Shown one piece after another: positions 16,019 to 23,444 of a DNA stretch of 64,000 nucleotides. Positions within the stretch are counted from its first letter, which is position 1; each line of letters opens with the position of its first letter. A model generated the notes under the pieces. That model did not search any database and was not told the origin of the DNA. It was given only the letters and a program-made list of their open reading frames with translations. The translations under genes and the position numbers were made by a program. This stretch comes from Mesorhizobium sp. CA14 (GTDB lineage Bacteria > Pseudomonadota > Alphaproteobacteria > Rhizobiales > Rhizobiaceae): the NCBI RefSeq assembly GCF_020165195.1, contig NZ_JAIUHR010000030.1, positions 20,500 through 84,499 on the forward strand, in the 5' to 3' direction.

Positions 16019-16541
16019 GATTACGCCCTGCTTCAGGAATGGCGGCCCCGTGCATGGGTCTAAACATGCTTATGGGAGTGGGGCGTCGATTACCCCTCAC
16101 CCCAGGAATGGCCGCCCCGTCGCGTTCCTAACGGGTACACACCCTGCTTCAGGAACGAGGCCTTCGGTGATAACGACTTCACTTAGGAAAGGGGTGCCCC
16201 CGGTTGTGCATATCGTGATTACTCCACACCTTAGGAATGCCGCACCCGTGGCGTGTTCCCAATGTGATTGCGACACGCTTCAGGAATGGCAATCCCGGTT
16301 GGCCGTAAGGTGATTACCCCCAGCCCTAGGATAGGCCCTCCCGGTTGATTACCCCTCCACTTAGGAAAGGGGCCTCCGGTCGCATTACATGCTTATGAGC
16401 GTGGCCTGTGAGCCTGCCGGGTGATTACGACACCACCCAGGAATGGCTCTCCGGTTGCACCTAACGTGATTAGGCCGCACCCCAGGATAGGCCCTCCCGG
16501 TTGATTACCCCCTCATTCAGGAACCAGCCGTCCCCCGGTTG
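16019..16541 (+). repeat. array of 11 bipartite motif copies (GATTAC-N10-AGGA)
   Basis: Eleven degenerate copies of an approximately 35-base unit share two anchors, GATTAC (or close variants) and AGGA, always with 16 bases from the first base of one to the first of the other. AGGA starts are at 16035, 16104, 16151, 16185, 16233, 16282, 16328, 16363, 16439, 16484 and 16519. Most units end in a CCCGGTTG-like stretch. Steps between copies are 34-35, 45-49 or 69-76 bases. The two longest steps each contain ACATGCTTATG (16064, 16387). TGTATGGGC flanks the array at 15992 and 16552. No open frame fits the steps, so it is non-coding; iteron, centromere-like or packaging roles are all open. Confidence 0.9.
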
Positions 16542-16544
16542 CCT

Positions 16545-16961
16545 ATACACGTGTATGGGCGTTGAACCTGATCGGCTTCAGCGCGTGGCCTGAACGGCTA
16601 CTGCTCCCTCTCTCCTCTCTCCGCATATCAGCCAAGGCTCCCCGACGATGTTGACGGGTTGCAGCCATGGCTTCCCCTTCAGGCACAGGACGCCACCCTT
16701 CACCCTTCATCCAAACCTAAGCCGACGACGACCTTTTCGGGTGTCTCCAGAGGTTCCTTCGGCGGGAAATCGATGGCTCATTAGTTTCCCCAGCGTCCTG
16801 CGCCTCTTTTTTGCATCCCGTAGCCGGCGCGTTGGTGGCGGAGGTTCCCGGCCCTGCCACCGCAGAGGATGCGCCTGTGTGAGCCTCTCTGTTTCCTCCC
16901 GGCCCGTAGTCTCACCCGTCCCTGATATTTTTGCCTTCCGTAGATTGGACCACCAAACACA
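16545..16961 (+). other. non-coding segment after the repeat array
   Basis: It begins with a perfect 12-base palindrome ATACACGTGTAT (16545-16556). The rest is pyrimidine-rich on the plus strand, with CTCCCTCTCTCCTCTCTCC around 16603-16621. I see no convincing gene, although short open frames cross it. It may hold the promoter for the gene block that starts at 16962. Confidence 0.5.
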
Positions 16962-17423
16962 ATGACGAACCCCTCAAGGCCCACTCCGGGCCACCCCAAA
17001 ACCTACCAGCGCATCCCGAACGATCACTTCAGACCCTACCGCCGAGGATTGGTGAGTGAGGCCGTCGTCCTCGTCCCCATCAACGACCCCAAGCGGGGCC
17101 GCATGCTCTTTGCCAAGGTGGAGGAGCGGGCCTTCGACAATCTCCCCGGCCACCTCCGTAACATGGCTTGGGCCGTCGTCATGGAAGGTAAGCGCACGAA
17201 CGACATGCACTTCTCCGTTCGCGTGGGACATTCCCGCGACATGGTCGTGGTCTCCCGTCTGATCATGGGTGCCAAGCCCGGAGAGCGTGTCCTAAACCTC
17301 TGCGGCGACCCGCTCGACCTTCGGTCCACCAATCTCCGCCTTAAGCCGATCAAGACCCCCAACAGCGTCATGGCGGCACAGCAGCGACAGCGCCACCACT
17401 ATTTGGAGGCCGCGACACGATGA
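16962..17423 (+). CDS. HNH-like (phage-type) protein with degenerate active site
   Basis: The 153-residue protein has the phage/intron HNH layout, with VSRLIMGAKPGERVLN, then GDPLDLRSTNLRL at about residues 111-123. In active members the first block reads like V-D-H-I-N-G-N; here it is VLNLCGD, so the expected catalytic histidine is replaced by asparagine. It could be a DNA-binding relic or a structural protein. It overlaps the next gene by 4 bases (ATGA) and opens a plus-strand run of five genes. Confidence 0.65.
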   Translation: MTNPSRPTPGHPKTYQRIPNDHFRPYRRGLVSEAVVLVPINDPKRGRMLFAKVEERAFDNLPGHLRNMAWAVVMEGKRTNDMHFSVRVGHSRDMVVVSRLIMGAKPGERVLNLCGDPLDLRSTNLRLKPIKTPNSVMAAQQRQRHHYLEAATR

Positions 17424-17821
17424 GCTTGATAGATACGTGTGAGTGGTCGGACGACTACAAGGCCGTCGTCGCCACCTTAGGCCCCCTTTACCGCGTCATT
17501 GCAGACCGCAAGGGCTTCGGCTGGTCCCTCCAGAAGCGCCGAGCGCGGGGCGGAGGGCACGGGCGTTGGTTCTCCGTTGCTTCCATCGTCCGCTCCCGTG
17601 AGGGCTTGTCCAAGGTGGCGCGGCCCCTCATGCACAGCGGCTATGTCCGCGACCACTGCATTACACAGCAGACCGTGGACGACGCCCTGGCCCATCTGCC
17701 AGAGCGCTTCCCCGAGCCCATCTTCGACCACCAAGTGGTCCACACCCGCCCCACGCCGGAAAGGCGGGTGCTGCCTCCGTCCTACAAGACGGCCCACGAC
17801 ATCTTCGACCCCCGTCCCTAA
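17420..17821 (+). CDS. hypothetical protein
   Basis: The 133-residue basic protein (ADRKGFGWSLQKRRARGGG) has no domain that I recognise. Its ATG overlaps the stop of the HNH-like gene by 4 bases, so translation is probably coupled. The 3' end leads into a good ribosome-binding site for the following frame. Confidence 0.55.
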   Translation: MSLIDTCEWSDDYKAVVATLGPLYRVIADRKGFGWSLQKRRARGGGHGRWFSVASIVRSREGLSKVARPLMHSGYVRDHCITQQTVDDALAHLPERFPEPIFDHQVVHTRPTPERRVLPPSYKTAHDIFDPRP

Positions 17822-17840
17822 CCCTCGAAAGGAGCAAGGT

Positions 17841-18257
17841 ATCTCCACCCAAATTCACGGCGTCCGCGCCGCGACTCCGATCACCGTCGAGCTGTTCGGC
17901 TCATACGGAGCACGACACAGCGGCCACACAATCGACCTTGCCAGCCGTAAGGCACCCAAAGACCCTCTTGGCCCGTTGGCCCGCCTTCTCATTCACCAAG
18001 GCTTCGACCCTGCCGCCCGGATGCACGTCGTCCGCGACGGCGTCCCCGTCTTCAAGCGAGACCGCAAACTATCGACTTGGGCCGGAGAGGATTGGAGCGA
18101 CACCGAGACCGGCGCCCCAAGACGTAAGAAGCACGTCCCTTTTCCGTCTGGTGAGGGCATTCCAGAGGCTCGGAGCACTCCAGAGCTAGAACTTACCGCG
18201 CGGAGGCAAGCGCCCTCCCACGGTTCGTTTCAAATCAGCAACCACAACCACGCATAA
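17841..18257 (+). CDS. hypothetical protein with apparent ATC start
   Basis: An open frame of 138 residues begins at ATC 17841, which follows AAAGGAG by six bases, ideal spacing for a start. The N terminus would read as STQIHGVRAATPITVELFG after the first residue. There is no ATG, GTG or TTG upstream in frame after the ribosome-binding site; the first canonical start inside is TTG 17972 or ATG 18021, which would remove a well-formed N-terminal part. ATC may be a rare start or a mutated ATG. No domain is recognised. Confidence 0.5.
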   Translation: MSTQIHGVRAATPITVELFGSYGARHSGHTIDLASRKAPKDPLGPLARLLIHQGFDPAARMHVVRDGVPVFKRDRKLSTWAGEDWSDTETGAPRRKKHVPFPSGEGIPEARSTPELELTARRQAPSHGSFQISNHNHA

Positions 18258-18280
18258 ACCCAAGAGAGACACACCCCACC

Positions 18281-19183
18281 ATGGCTAACTATTCTTCCTA
18301 TCAGGCCAGCGCCGACACTGCCGCCGACGACATGGCCGCAGCCGCACAGGCTCGCATCACTCCCGCAGCCGCCCCGTCCGTCCAGACCAGCCGCAAGGTT
18401 CAAGTGGATGTCTATGGCGACGGCCGACAGGTCGCGAAAGACCTAAGCGCCCGCACCGTGGCGGCCGATCGGCAAGTCCGTCCCGGCAACGTCATCATTC
18501 CAGGTGTCGGTGAGACCACCATAGCGGCTGCAAAGGCCGCTGGGTTGCTCCCTCCGGGTTTTAATGAGCCTGTCGGGGGTCAGTCCGCCGCTGCCCCGGC
18601 AGGCAACCAGCAGGGCGCAGAGCAGCAGTCGAAAGGCGACCAGGGCGCGGCCGCTGAAGGCACGACCGGCGACGCAACGGACCTCGCCGCAGACGTTATG
18701 CAGACTCTAGCGGGTGCCCTTGGGGCCGAAGCTGTCGAAACCGGCATCTGGCAGGCCGCCGAGACCGGCGACGTTGAAAGCAGCATCCCGCAAGGGGTGA
18801 CGAAAGACGCCGTCAACGCGATTGTCGAGGGCTTCATGGCCCAGGCCAATTCCGTCTTGAACGCCCTGCCGGCTGGCGTGGCATCGGTGGACATGTTGCT
18901 GGAGACGCTCTCCCCGGCCGAGCTTCGCGAAGCCAGGATGGCGACCATTCATAACGACCGGGAAAAGCTCGCTCACTTCGGCACCACCGCGTTGGGGCGC
19001 ATGGAAACACTTCCGTACCAAGATCCCGGTGCCTTCGAGGCGCTCATCGCAGACATGCCGGCGAAGGAACGCAAGGCCCTGTCGTTCAATGAGAACAGCG
19101 GCGAGTGGGTCGTGAAGGTTCCCGGCCGGCAGGCCATGTCGTTCGGTGCCGCTCTCCGGGCCGGCACCGTGCGCGTGGGCTAA
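18281..19183 (+). CDS. hypothetical Ala/Gln-rich protein
   Basis: The 300-residue protein has an alanine-rich, disordered first half with glutamine and glycine stretches (GNQQGAEQQSKGDQGAAAEG) and a more helical second half (ETLSPAELREARMATIHN). Such a layout occurs in phage structural or scaffold proteins, but I cannot assign it. It starts 24 bases after the previous gene and is the largest of the plus-strand run. Confidence 0.55.
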   Translation: MANYSSYQASADTAADDMAAAAQARITPAAAPSVQTSRKVQVDVYGDGRQVAKDLSARTVAADRQVRPGNVIIPGVGETTIAAAKAAGLLPPGFNEPVGGQSAAAPAGNQQGAEQQSKGDQGAAAEGTTGDATDLAADVMQTLAGALGAEAVETGIWQAAETGDVESSIPQGVTKDAVNAIVEGFMAQANSVLNALPAGVASVDMLLETLSPAELREARMATIHNDREKLAHFGTTALGRMETLPYQDPGAFEALIADMPAKERKALSFNENSGEWVVKVPGRQAMSFGAALRAGTVRVG

Positions 19184-19195
19184 CGTTCGGTCGCT

Positions 19196-19495
19196 ATGAC
19201 TTCAACGATCCACCAACCCCGCGCGTTGCTTGACTGGCAGACGCGGGTCGTGAGGGCACGGGTAGCCCACCTCTACCGCATCTCTCACGACGGGCGGGGC
19301 AACTGGACGGTCACCCGTCCGGGCTCGAATGAGCGTCTCTACTTCCCAGCCGCTCCGGCGCCCGTCCCGGCGGTGGCGCAGCCTCCTGAGCCCGCAAGCC
19401 GCCCTGCCATCCCGCAACCCGCCGCCAAGCGCCTGACCTCCGCAGAGAAATACGCCGCGGAAGTCCGCAGCAGCTACGGCAACCTAAGCGCATAG
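19196..19495 (+). CDS. hypothetical protein
   Basis: The 99-residue protein has a basic N-terminal half (WQTRVVRARVAHLYRISHDG), a proline/alanine-rich linker and a C-terminal helix (TSAEKYAAEVRSSYG). It lies 12 bases after the Ala/Gln-rich protein, so the two are probably cotranscribed. No family is recognised. Confidence 0.5.
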   Translation: MTSTIHQPRALLDWQTRVVRARVAHLYRISHDGRGNWTVTRPGSNERLYFPAAPAPVPAVAQPPEPASRPAIPQPAAKRLTSAEKYAAEVRSSYGNLSA

Positions 19496-19517
19496 CAGGC
19501 GGAAATTGAAAGAGGCT

Positions 19518-19545
19518 CCGGCGCAGCGAATGTGCCGGGGCGTTA
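19518..19545. terminator. weak hairpin between converging gene blocks
   Basis: CCGGCGCA at 19518 can pair with TGTGCCGG at 19531-19538 (one mismatch), with a five-base loop. No clear T run follows. It lies between the plus-strand run ending at 19495 and the minus-strand pair ending at 19543, where a terminator would be expected. Confidence 0.4.
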
Positions 19546-19716
19546 TTCTAGCGGCTTATGCTCCCGCTGTTCATGCCAGATCACCTGCCGAAGGTCGCGC
19601 TTGTCGACTGCCTGGCCGCAGGTACGACAGAAGTAAAAATGGTCGATTTCCCTTGCTGGCTCGCCACCGTGAGGCTTGCCCGTGATCGGCGGTCCGAGGT
19701 CGGAAAGTCTGGTCAT
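19543..19716 (-). CDS. 57-residue putative zinc-finger protein
   Basis: The short protein begins MTRLSDLGPPITGKPHGG and contains FCRTCGQAVDKRD followed by WHEQREH. Together they give a C-x2-C and an H-x4-H pair, arranged like a small zinc finger. Its ATG overlaps the stop of the DUF3606 gene by 4 bases (ATGA). The role is unknown; a DNA- or RNA-binding regulator is an inference from the motif. The stop lies inside the weak hairpin. Confidence 0.6.
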   Translation of the reverse strand: MTRLSDLGPPITGKPHGGEPAREIDHFYFCRTCGQAVDKRDLRQVIWHEQREHKPLE

Positions 19717-19898
19717 CCTCGCAGTTTCCTTGCCTCGCGTTCCAACGTCTTTCGAGCGTTGCCGTGCTGGCTGATCAACTCCCGCACTTGCTCCGGCGTG
19801 ATGCGGTGCTGCTTGGCGAAATAGCGGACCTCATATTCCTCGTCCGCAGACACTCGTTCCCGGTCTCGGAAGTCTCGCTTGGTTGTGTCGTCGGCCAT
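19713..19898 (-). CDS. DUF3606 domain protein
   Basis: The 61-residue protein, MADDTTKRDFRDRERVSADE followed by YEVRYFAKQHRITPEQVREL, matches the small DUF3606 family common in Rhizobiales. That family is helical, with a helix-turn-helix-like second half. ATG at 19898 has AGGAGG about 7 bases upstream; an ATG at 19964 gives an unlikely extension. It is cotranscribed with the zinc-finger gene. The function is unknown. Confidence 0.8.
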   Translation of the reverse strand: MADDTTKRDFRDRERVSADEEYEVRYFAKQHRITPEQVRELISQHGNARKTLEREARKLRG

Positions 19899-20026
19899 GG
19901 TTGTTCCTCCTGGTGGAGAAGAAACCGCACCCGCGCACGAATGTTCCCGACGCTCTTTTAGCATGAGCTAACGGAACGCTTCCGGCTGTGCGATATTGAA
20001 TAAAATTCGAGTTGCGTGGGGTTCCA

Positions 20027-20905
20027 ATGCGTAAGCCTGCCGTCCGGGTCCGGTTGTCATTCATCCGCCCGATGGAGCCGGAGCTGGTCGAACAGCCGCC
20101 GAAGGGTGGCGAATGGGGCCATGAAGTCAAATTTGACGGCTACCGGACCCAGGTCATCAAGGACGCCGACGGCATCCGCTTCTTCACCAAGAACGGCTTC
20201 GACTGGACGGCCAAGTACCGGCCGCTCGCCAGTGAGGCGGGGTCGATAGAGGCGGAGACCTTCATCATCGAAGGTGAGACAATCGTCACCAACGAGGCCG
20301 GTCTTTCGAACTTCCATGCGCTGCGCTCGGCCATCACAAGACGCCCGCAAGACCTCTATCTCGTTGCCTTCGATCTTCTGCATCTCAACAGCCACGATCT
20401 GCGCGACATGCCGCTTAAAGACCGGCGGGAAATCCTGCGAGAGCTGATCCCGGCCGGCGGCCATATCCAGTTCAGCGAGGCGCTGCCCGGCACTGGCGAT
20501 GCTGTCTACCATTTGGCTTGCGAGGCGGGCTTGGAGGGCGTCGTCTCGAAGCGGCTGGACAGCCTCTACCGCAGCGGCTCAACGATGAACTGGCGCAAGG
20601 TCAAGTGCTTTGTCGAAGCGGAGATGGACATCATTGGCGTCAAGCGCGAGACCGGCAAACCGGCTATGGTGCTCATGGCTGATAAGGGCCACTACATGGG
20701 CGGCGCTTTCGTCACCTTCAAAGCCGACAAGCGGCAGGCCCTATGGGATCGTGTTCAGGGCAAGGCCGGCGCTCCGCCACCAAAGGGCTTGGCAAAGGAG
20801 AAGGCCGAATGGCTGAAGCCGGGACTGGTTGGGCGGGTCAAGTTCCTGAAGGGCGAGGAGAAGCTGCGCCACGCGTCGCTGAAGGATTTTCGGGAGGAAG
20901 GTTGA
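20027..20905 (+). CDS. ATP-dependent DNA ligase (LigD ligase-domain type)
   Basis: The 292-residue protein has the nucleotidyltransferase motifs in order: HEVKFDGYR with adenylated lysine K35, EGETIV, LVAFDLLHL, LEGVVSKRL and the WRKVK motif V. An OB domain follows, ending RHASLKDFRE. This is a free-standing version of the ligase domain of LigD, lacking nuclease and primase domains. It would seal nicks, perhaps at element ends or in non-homologous joining. No Ku gene is present. TTG at 20012 is an alternative start. Confidence 0.93.
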   Translation: MRKPAVRVRLSFIRPMEPELVEQPPKGGEWGHEVKFDGYRTQVIKDADGIRFFTKNGFDWTAKYRPLASEAGSIEAETFIIEGETIVTNEAGLSNFHALRSAITRRPQDLYLVAFDLLHLNSHDLRDMPLKDRREILRELIPAGGHIQFSEALPGTGDAVYHLACEAGLEGVVSKRLDSLYRSGSTMNWRKVKCFVEAEMDIIGVKRETGKPAMVLMADKGHYMGGAFVTFKADKRQALWDRVQGKAGAPPPKGLAKEKAEWLKPGLVGRVKFLKGEEKLRHASLKDFREEG

Positions 20906-21139
20906 CGGCGCGACAGCCTCTTGACTGCCTATAGGGGGCAAGTACTTTGCAAGTGCCTTGAGAGAACCGGCCCTTGGCACCTTTTGGACAAGCCGCGTGA
21001 TAACCGACGACGGGTAAGCCCTTACGTCGAAGAGAACCAAGAAGCAGCACCCAAGGTCTGCCCGACATCACTCCTTGAACAGCAACGGCTTGCCGCCCGC
21101 TCATGGGCGTCTGCGGCCTCAAAAGCCATGGAGAAAGTC

Positions 21140-21565
21140 ATGACAGCAGAACGCTTGAAAATCCGCGATGTGGGTGAGGGTTATGAGGTGCTTGACTATG
21201 ACGGCAAGCGCATCGCCATTTGTGCCACCGTCGTCCACGCGGCGTGTTACGTGCGAGGGTTTGCAGCGCGTTTCCAGCTCGACTGGAGCCGCGCCGTCGC
21301 GGACCCATCCACCCCCAGCGACTATTGCGCCAGTTTCCTCGGATCAGAGGTTGGTAAGATAAGGGCTGAGACGGGTCATAGATACGCAGGGCATTGGTCT
21401 TGGCTTCTTCACTCCGTTGACCAGCGTTGGCGCAACCATGAGGGCCGGTGTGGGCGAGAGGCTGGCAAAGACCTGGCTATTGCCAGCGTAGAGCACGAGT
21501 TCACGAAATGCGTCGCCGACACCCCGCTAGGGCCATCGACCTATGCCCAAGCAAAGGGCATTTAG
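21140..21565 (+). CDS. hypothetical protein
   Basis: The 141-residue protein begins MTAERLKIRDVGEGYEVLDY and has scattered aromatic and cysteine residues (CATVVHAACYVRGF). No domain is recognised. ATG at 21140 has GGAG about nine bases upstream, and ATG 21128 is an alternative. The 234 bases between the ligase and this start show no gene. Confidence 0.5.
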   Translation: MTAERLKIRDVGEGYEVLDYDGKRIAICATVVHAACYVRGFAARFQLDWSRAVADPSTPSDYCASFLGSEVGKIRAETGHRYAGHWSWLLHSVDQRWRNHEGRCGREAGKDLAIASVEHEFTKCVADTPLGPSTYAQAKGI

Positions 21566-21582
21566 TGGACGTGATCCTATCC

Positions 21583-22326
21583 TCACCAGTTAACGGTGCT
21601 CTCCATAGGGACAACGGAAAAGCTGTTCCAGGCAAGGCGAGACCTGAACACCACGGCCCTTGGCTGGACGGCCCCGACAAGCGATCGAAGGCCCGCAAGT
21701 GGAATGTCGCAAAGCGGTCCTAGAATGACTTCGGCTAGGGATAGGTCCGGAGCGAATTCTTTAAAGAACAGGCCGCCCTCTCGGAGTGCGCTGTCTAAGG
21801 GAAAAATCATCCTAGTTTCAGCTTCATAGGCCCATTGCTGAAACTTGGTGGTGGCAAGTTTTGATCGAAGGTCCTGCGAGATCATGTCTGGTGGCGGCCA
21901 CGACTTGTCCGGCAGCACTCTCTCCTCGGCGTAGACCACATCTGCCAAGGTTGCACGTGAAATATCAAACCCCAAGCAAATGCCCCTATGCCTCAAGGCA
22001 TAGTGGCTCCACAACGGCGGGGATATCCAATTCTTGCTGAAACATAGGAGGCCCGTGGATTTGTCGTATTCGTCGCGCAAGAGCCGGCCAAAGTCCCTTA
22101 CGTGCCGCTTGCTACCTCTCAATGCGAGCAATTCAAACGGATCATTTAAGTCAGAAAATCGCGAAACCTTTATTCTTCCAAGGGCGATGTTGCTGATCGC
22201 GTACTCCGCAGACGTAAGATAGTACGCTCGAACGAAGTCATTGCCTGGAGGCCTAACCACCTCTGCGCTTCCCATGCGCTGGTCGTAGCCCGCTGCCACC
22301 CATTCAGCCCGATACTCCTTGTGCAT
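21583..22326 (-). CDS. DUF2971 family protein
   Basis: The protein has the DUF2971 landmarks: SRFSDLNDPFELLA, then LLCFSKNWISPPLWSHYA and HRGICLGFDIS. Members are scattered in mobile elements and defence-like loci, and their function is unknown. Start choice is uncertain: ATG at 22326, 22350 or 22275 are all possible and none has a strong ribosome-binding site. It faces the zinc-ribbon gene across a 190-base divergent region. Confidence 0.75.
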   Translation of the reverse strand: MHKEYRAEWVAAGYDQRMGSAEVVRPPGNDFVRAYYLTSAEYAISNIALGRIKVSRFSDLNDPFELLALRGSKRHVRDFGRLLRDEYDKSTGLLCFSKNWISPPLWSHYALRHRGICLGFDISRATLADVVYAEERVLPDKSWPPPDMISQDLRSKLATTKFQQWAYEAETRMIFPLDSALREGGLFFKEFAPDLSLAEVILGPLCDIPLAGLRSLVGAVQPRAVVFRSRLAWNSFSVVPMESTVNW

Positions 22327-22518
22327 GTCACCCGGCCCTTCACGGTGCATAAAGAAAACTGGATACTCGAGGATTTGCCCGTTCGCATCATCGCCCGTGT
22401 AATTGCCGGTGCGGCCTCGAGCCGGGCCGTTCTCCATTTTGCCGATAGTGAACAAAATAAGAACGAATGTGTCAAGCGACCTCTTGACCGGACAGGAATG
22501 TGTTCCTCATTTCAGATT

Positions 22519-22836
22519 ATGCCCGAGCAACCCGAGAAGTGGCCGAGAGGTGCCGCCTGGACGCTGACCCATGCCCACGACGCGGGGCAAGTAGCCAGCA
22601 TCCGCTGCGCTCGCTGCAACGTCACGCGATACTACAAGCCGACGGAGCTTCGGGAGGTGATCGGAAACGTCACGATTGATGAGGTTCGGCACAAGGTGCG
22701 CTGCCAGGAATGCAAAAGCCGAGAGTGGATGAGCGCCCAGCTCTTTCATCCCACCGGAGAGCAGGCGCACACCATCCGATACAGGCGCCTCGTCGAAATC
22801 CGCTGGGAGAAGCGGGTGATCTGGCGGGACGAATAG
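22519..22836 (+). CDS. putative zinc-ribbon protein
   Basis: The protein of about 105 residues has two C-x2-C knuckles, in IRCARCNV and VRCQECKS, about 35 residues apart, typical of a zinc ribbon. A basic C terminus follows (RYRRLVEIRWEKRV). The function is unknown; nucleic-acid binding is inferred. ATG 22519 is chosen; ATG 22498 is an alternative. It is the last gene before the right end of the element. Confidence 0.6.
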   Translation: MPEQPEKWPRGAAWTLTHAHDAGQVASIRCARCNVTRYYKPTELREVIGNVTIDEVRHKVRCQECKSREWMSAQLFHPTGEQAHTIRYRRLVEIRWEKRVIWRDE

Positions 22837-23289
22837 CCAAGGTCGGTGTGAAGTCATCCCCATCGGCGGGCTCCTGCCGTTCTCGGCAACCTCCGCTCGC
22901 TTGGGTAGCCAGACCCGAAGTCTTCATCACTGATAGTATGGCAAATTCGGACGGTCTAAGCCACGTCGCGCTTCTTCGGCCTTTGCACTTATACGCGCCG
23001 CTGCCACCATCGCCGCAAGCTATTAGCCAAATGGCAAATGGCACACAAAACGGTATAAAGTGCCGCGCCCAGAATCAATATCTGGCCGACGTCTAGCTGA
23101 ATCAACATGGTATTCCCTCAAAGTAATCGCTTACCTTTGCATTGTGCAAGGTGTAAGGCATTGCGCCAAAGTCCTCTGGGGCAACCGGCATTGCCAGTCG
23201 CTCAATGTATTCAACTGCCCAGGAGCAAACACGGTTCCCTCATCGCATTGCGCTCCAAAAAAATCGACTATGAGCGTTTAGCTTGACGA
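22837..23289. other. gene-poor right end of the integrated element
   Basis: I see no convincing protein gene here, although short frames exist, for example a 73-codon one at 23060. An excisionase gene might be expected near an element end, but no small helix-turn-helix protein is recognisable. Confidence 0.5.
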
Positions 23290-23321
23290 AGGTACACCAA
23301 GCGGATACCAAACAGGTACAC
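23290..23321 (+). promoter_or_regulatory. right arm-type sites: three 8-bp repeats at 12-bp steps
   Basis: AGGTACAC at 23290, CGGATACC (degenerate) at 23302 and AGGTACAC at 23314 repeat with the same 12-base period and orientation as the trio at 10217-10248. They lie 94 bases inside attR. The match at both ends supports integrase arm binding. Confidence 0.75.
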
Positions 23322-23414
23322 CGAGCAATCGGAGCCTTGGGCGCCGACCTACTCAACTACTTGTATTTCAAGAGTAAAGTGTTCTCGGAAGCGCTGGTTA
23401 GAAATCCCCAGCTG

Positions 23415-23433
23415 TCCCGGCTAGGGGCACCAC
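23415..23433 (+). other. attR core: 19-bp direct repeat of the tRNA-Leu 3' end
   Basis: This is an exact copy of bases 10143-10161. The upstream part of the tRNA is not repeated, so only the 3' tail is duplicated, as expected when an element restores the tRNA at one end. It marks the right boundary of a 13.3-kb insertion. Confidence 0.93.
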
Positions 23434-23444
23434 CCTTCGCTCTG

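Noticed and set aside
15966..16313. Open frame of 115 codons across the repeat array
   Set aside because: The step lengths between motif copies are not multiples of three and the translated copies do not resemble each other, so the frame is incidental.
16019..16541. CRISPR array interpretation of the repeated region
   Set aside because: The units are degenerate, steps vary from 34 to 76 bases, there are no identical repeats with unique spacers, and no cas genes are near.
16648..16965. 105-codon frame before the HNH-like gene
   Set aside because: It is rich in Arg/Ser/Pro, has no ribosome-binding site and overlaps the start of the next gene in another frame.
23060..23281. 73-codon frame near the right end as an excisionase
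   Set aside because: The translation shows no helix-turn-helix pattern, no good start site and a cysteine-rich random composition.
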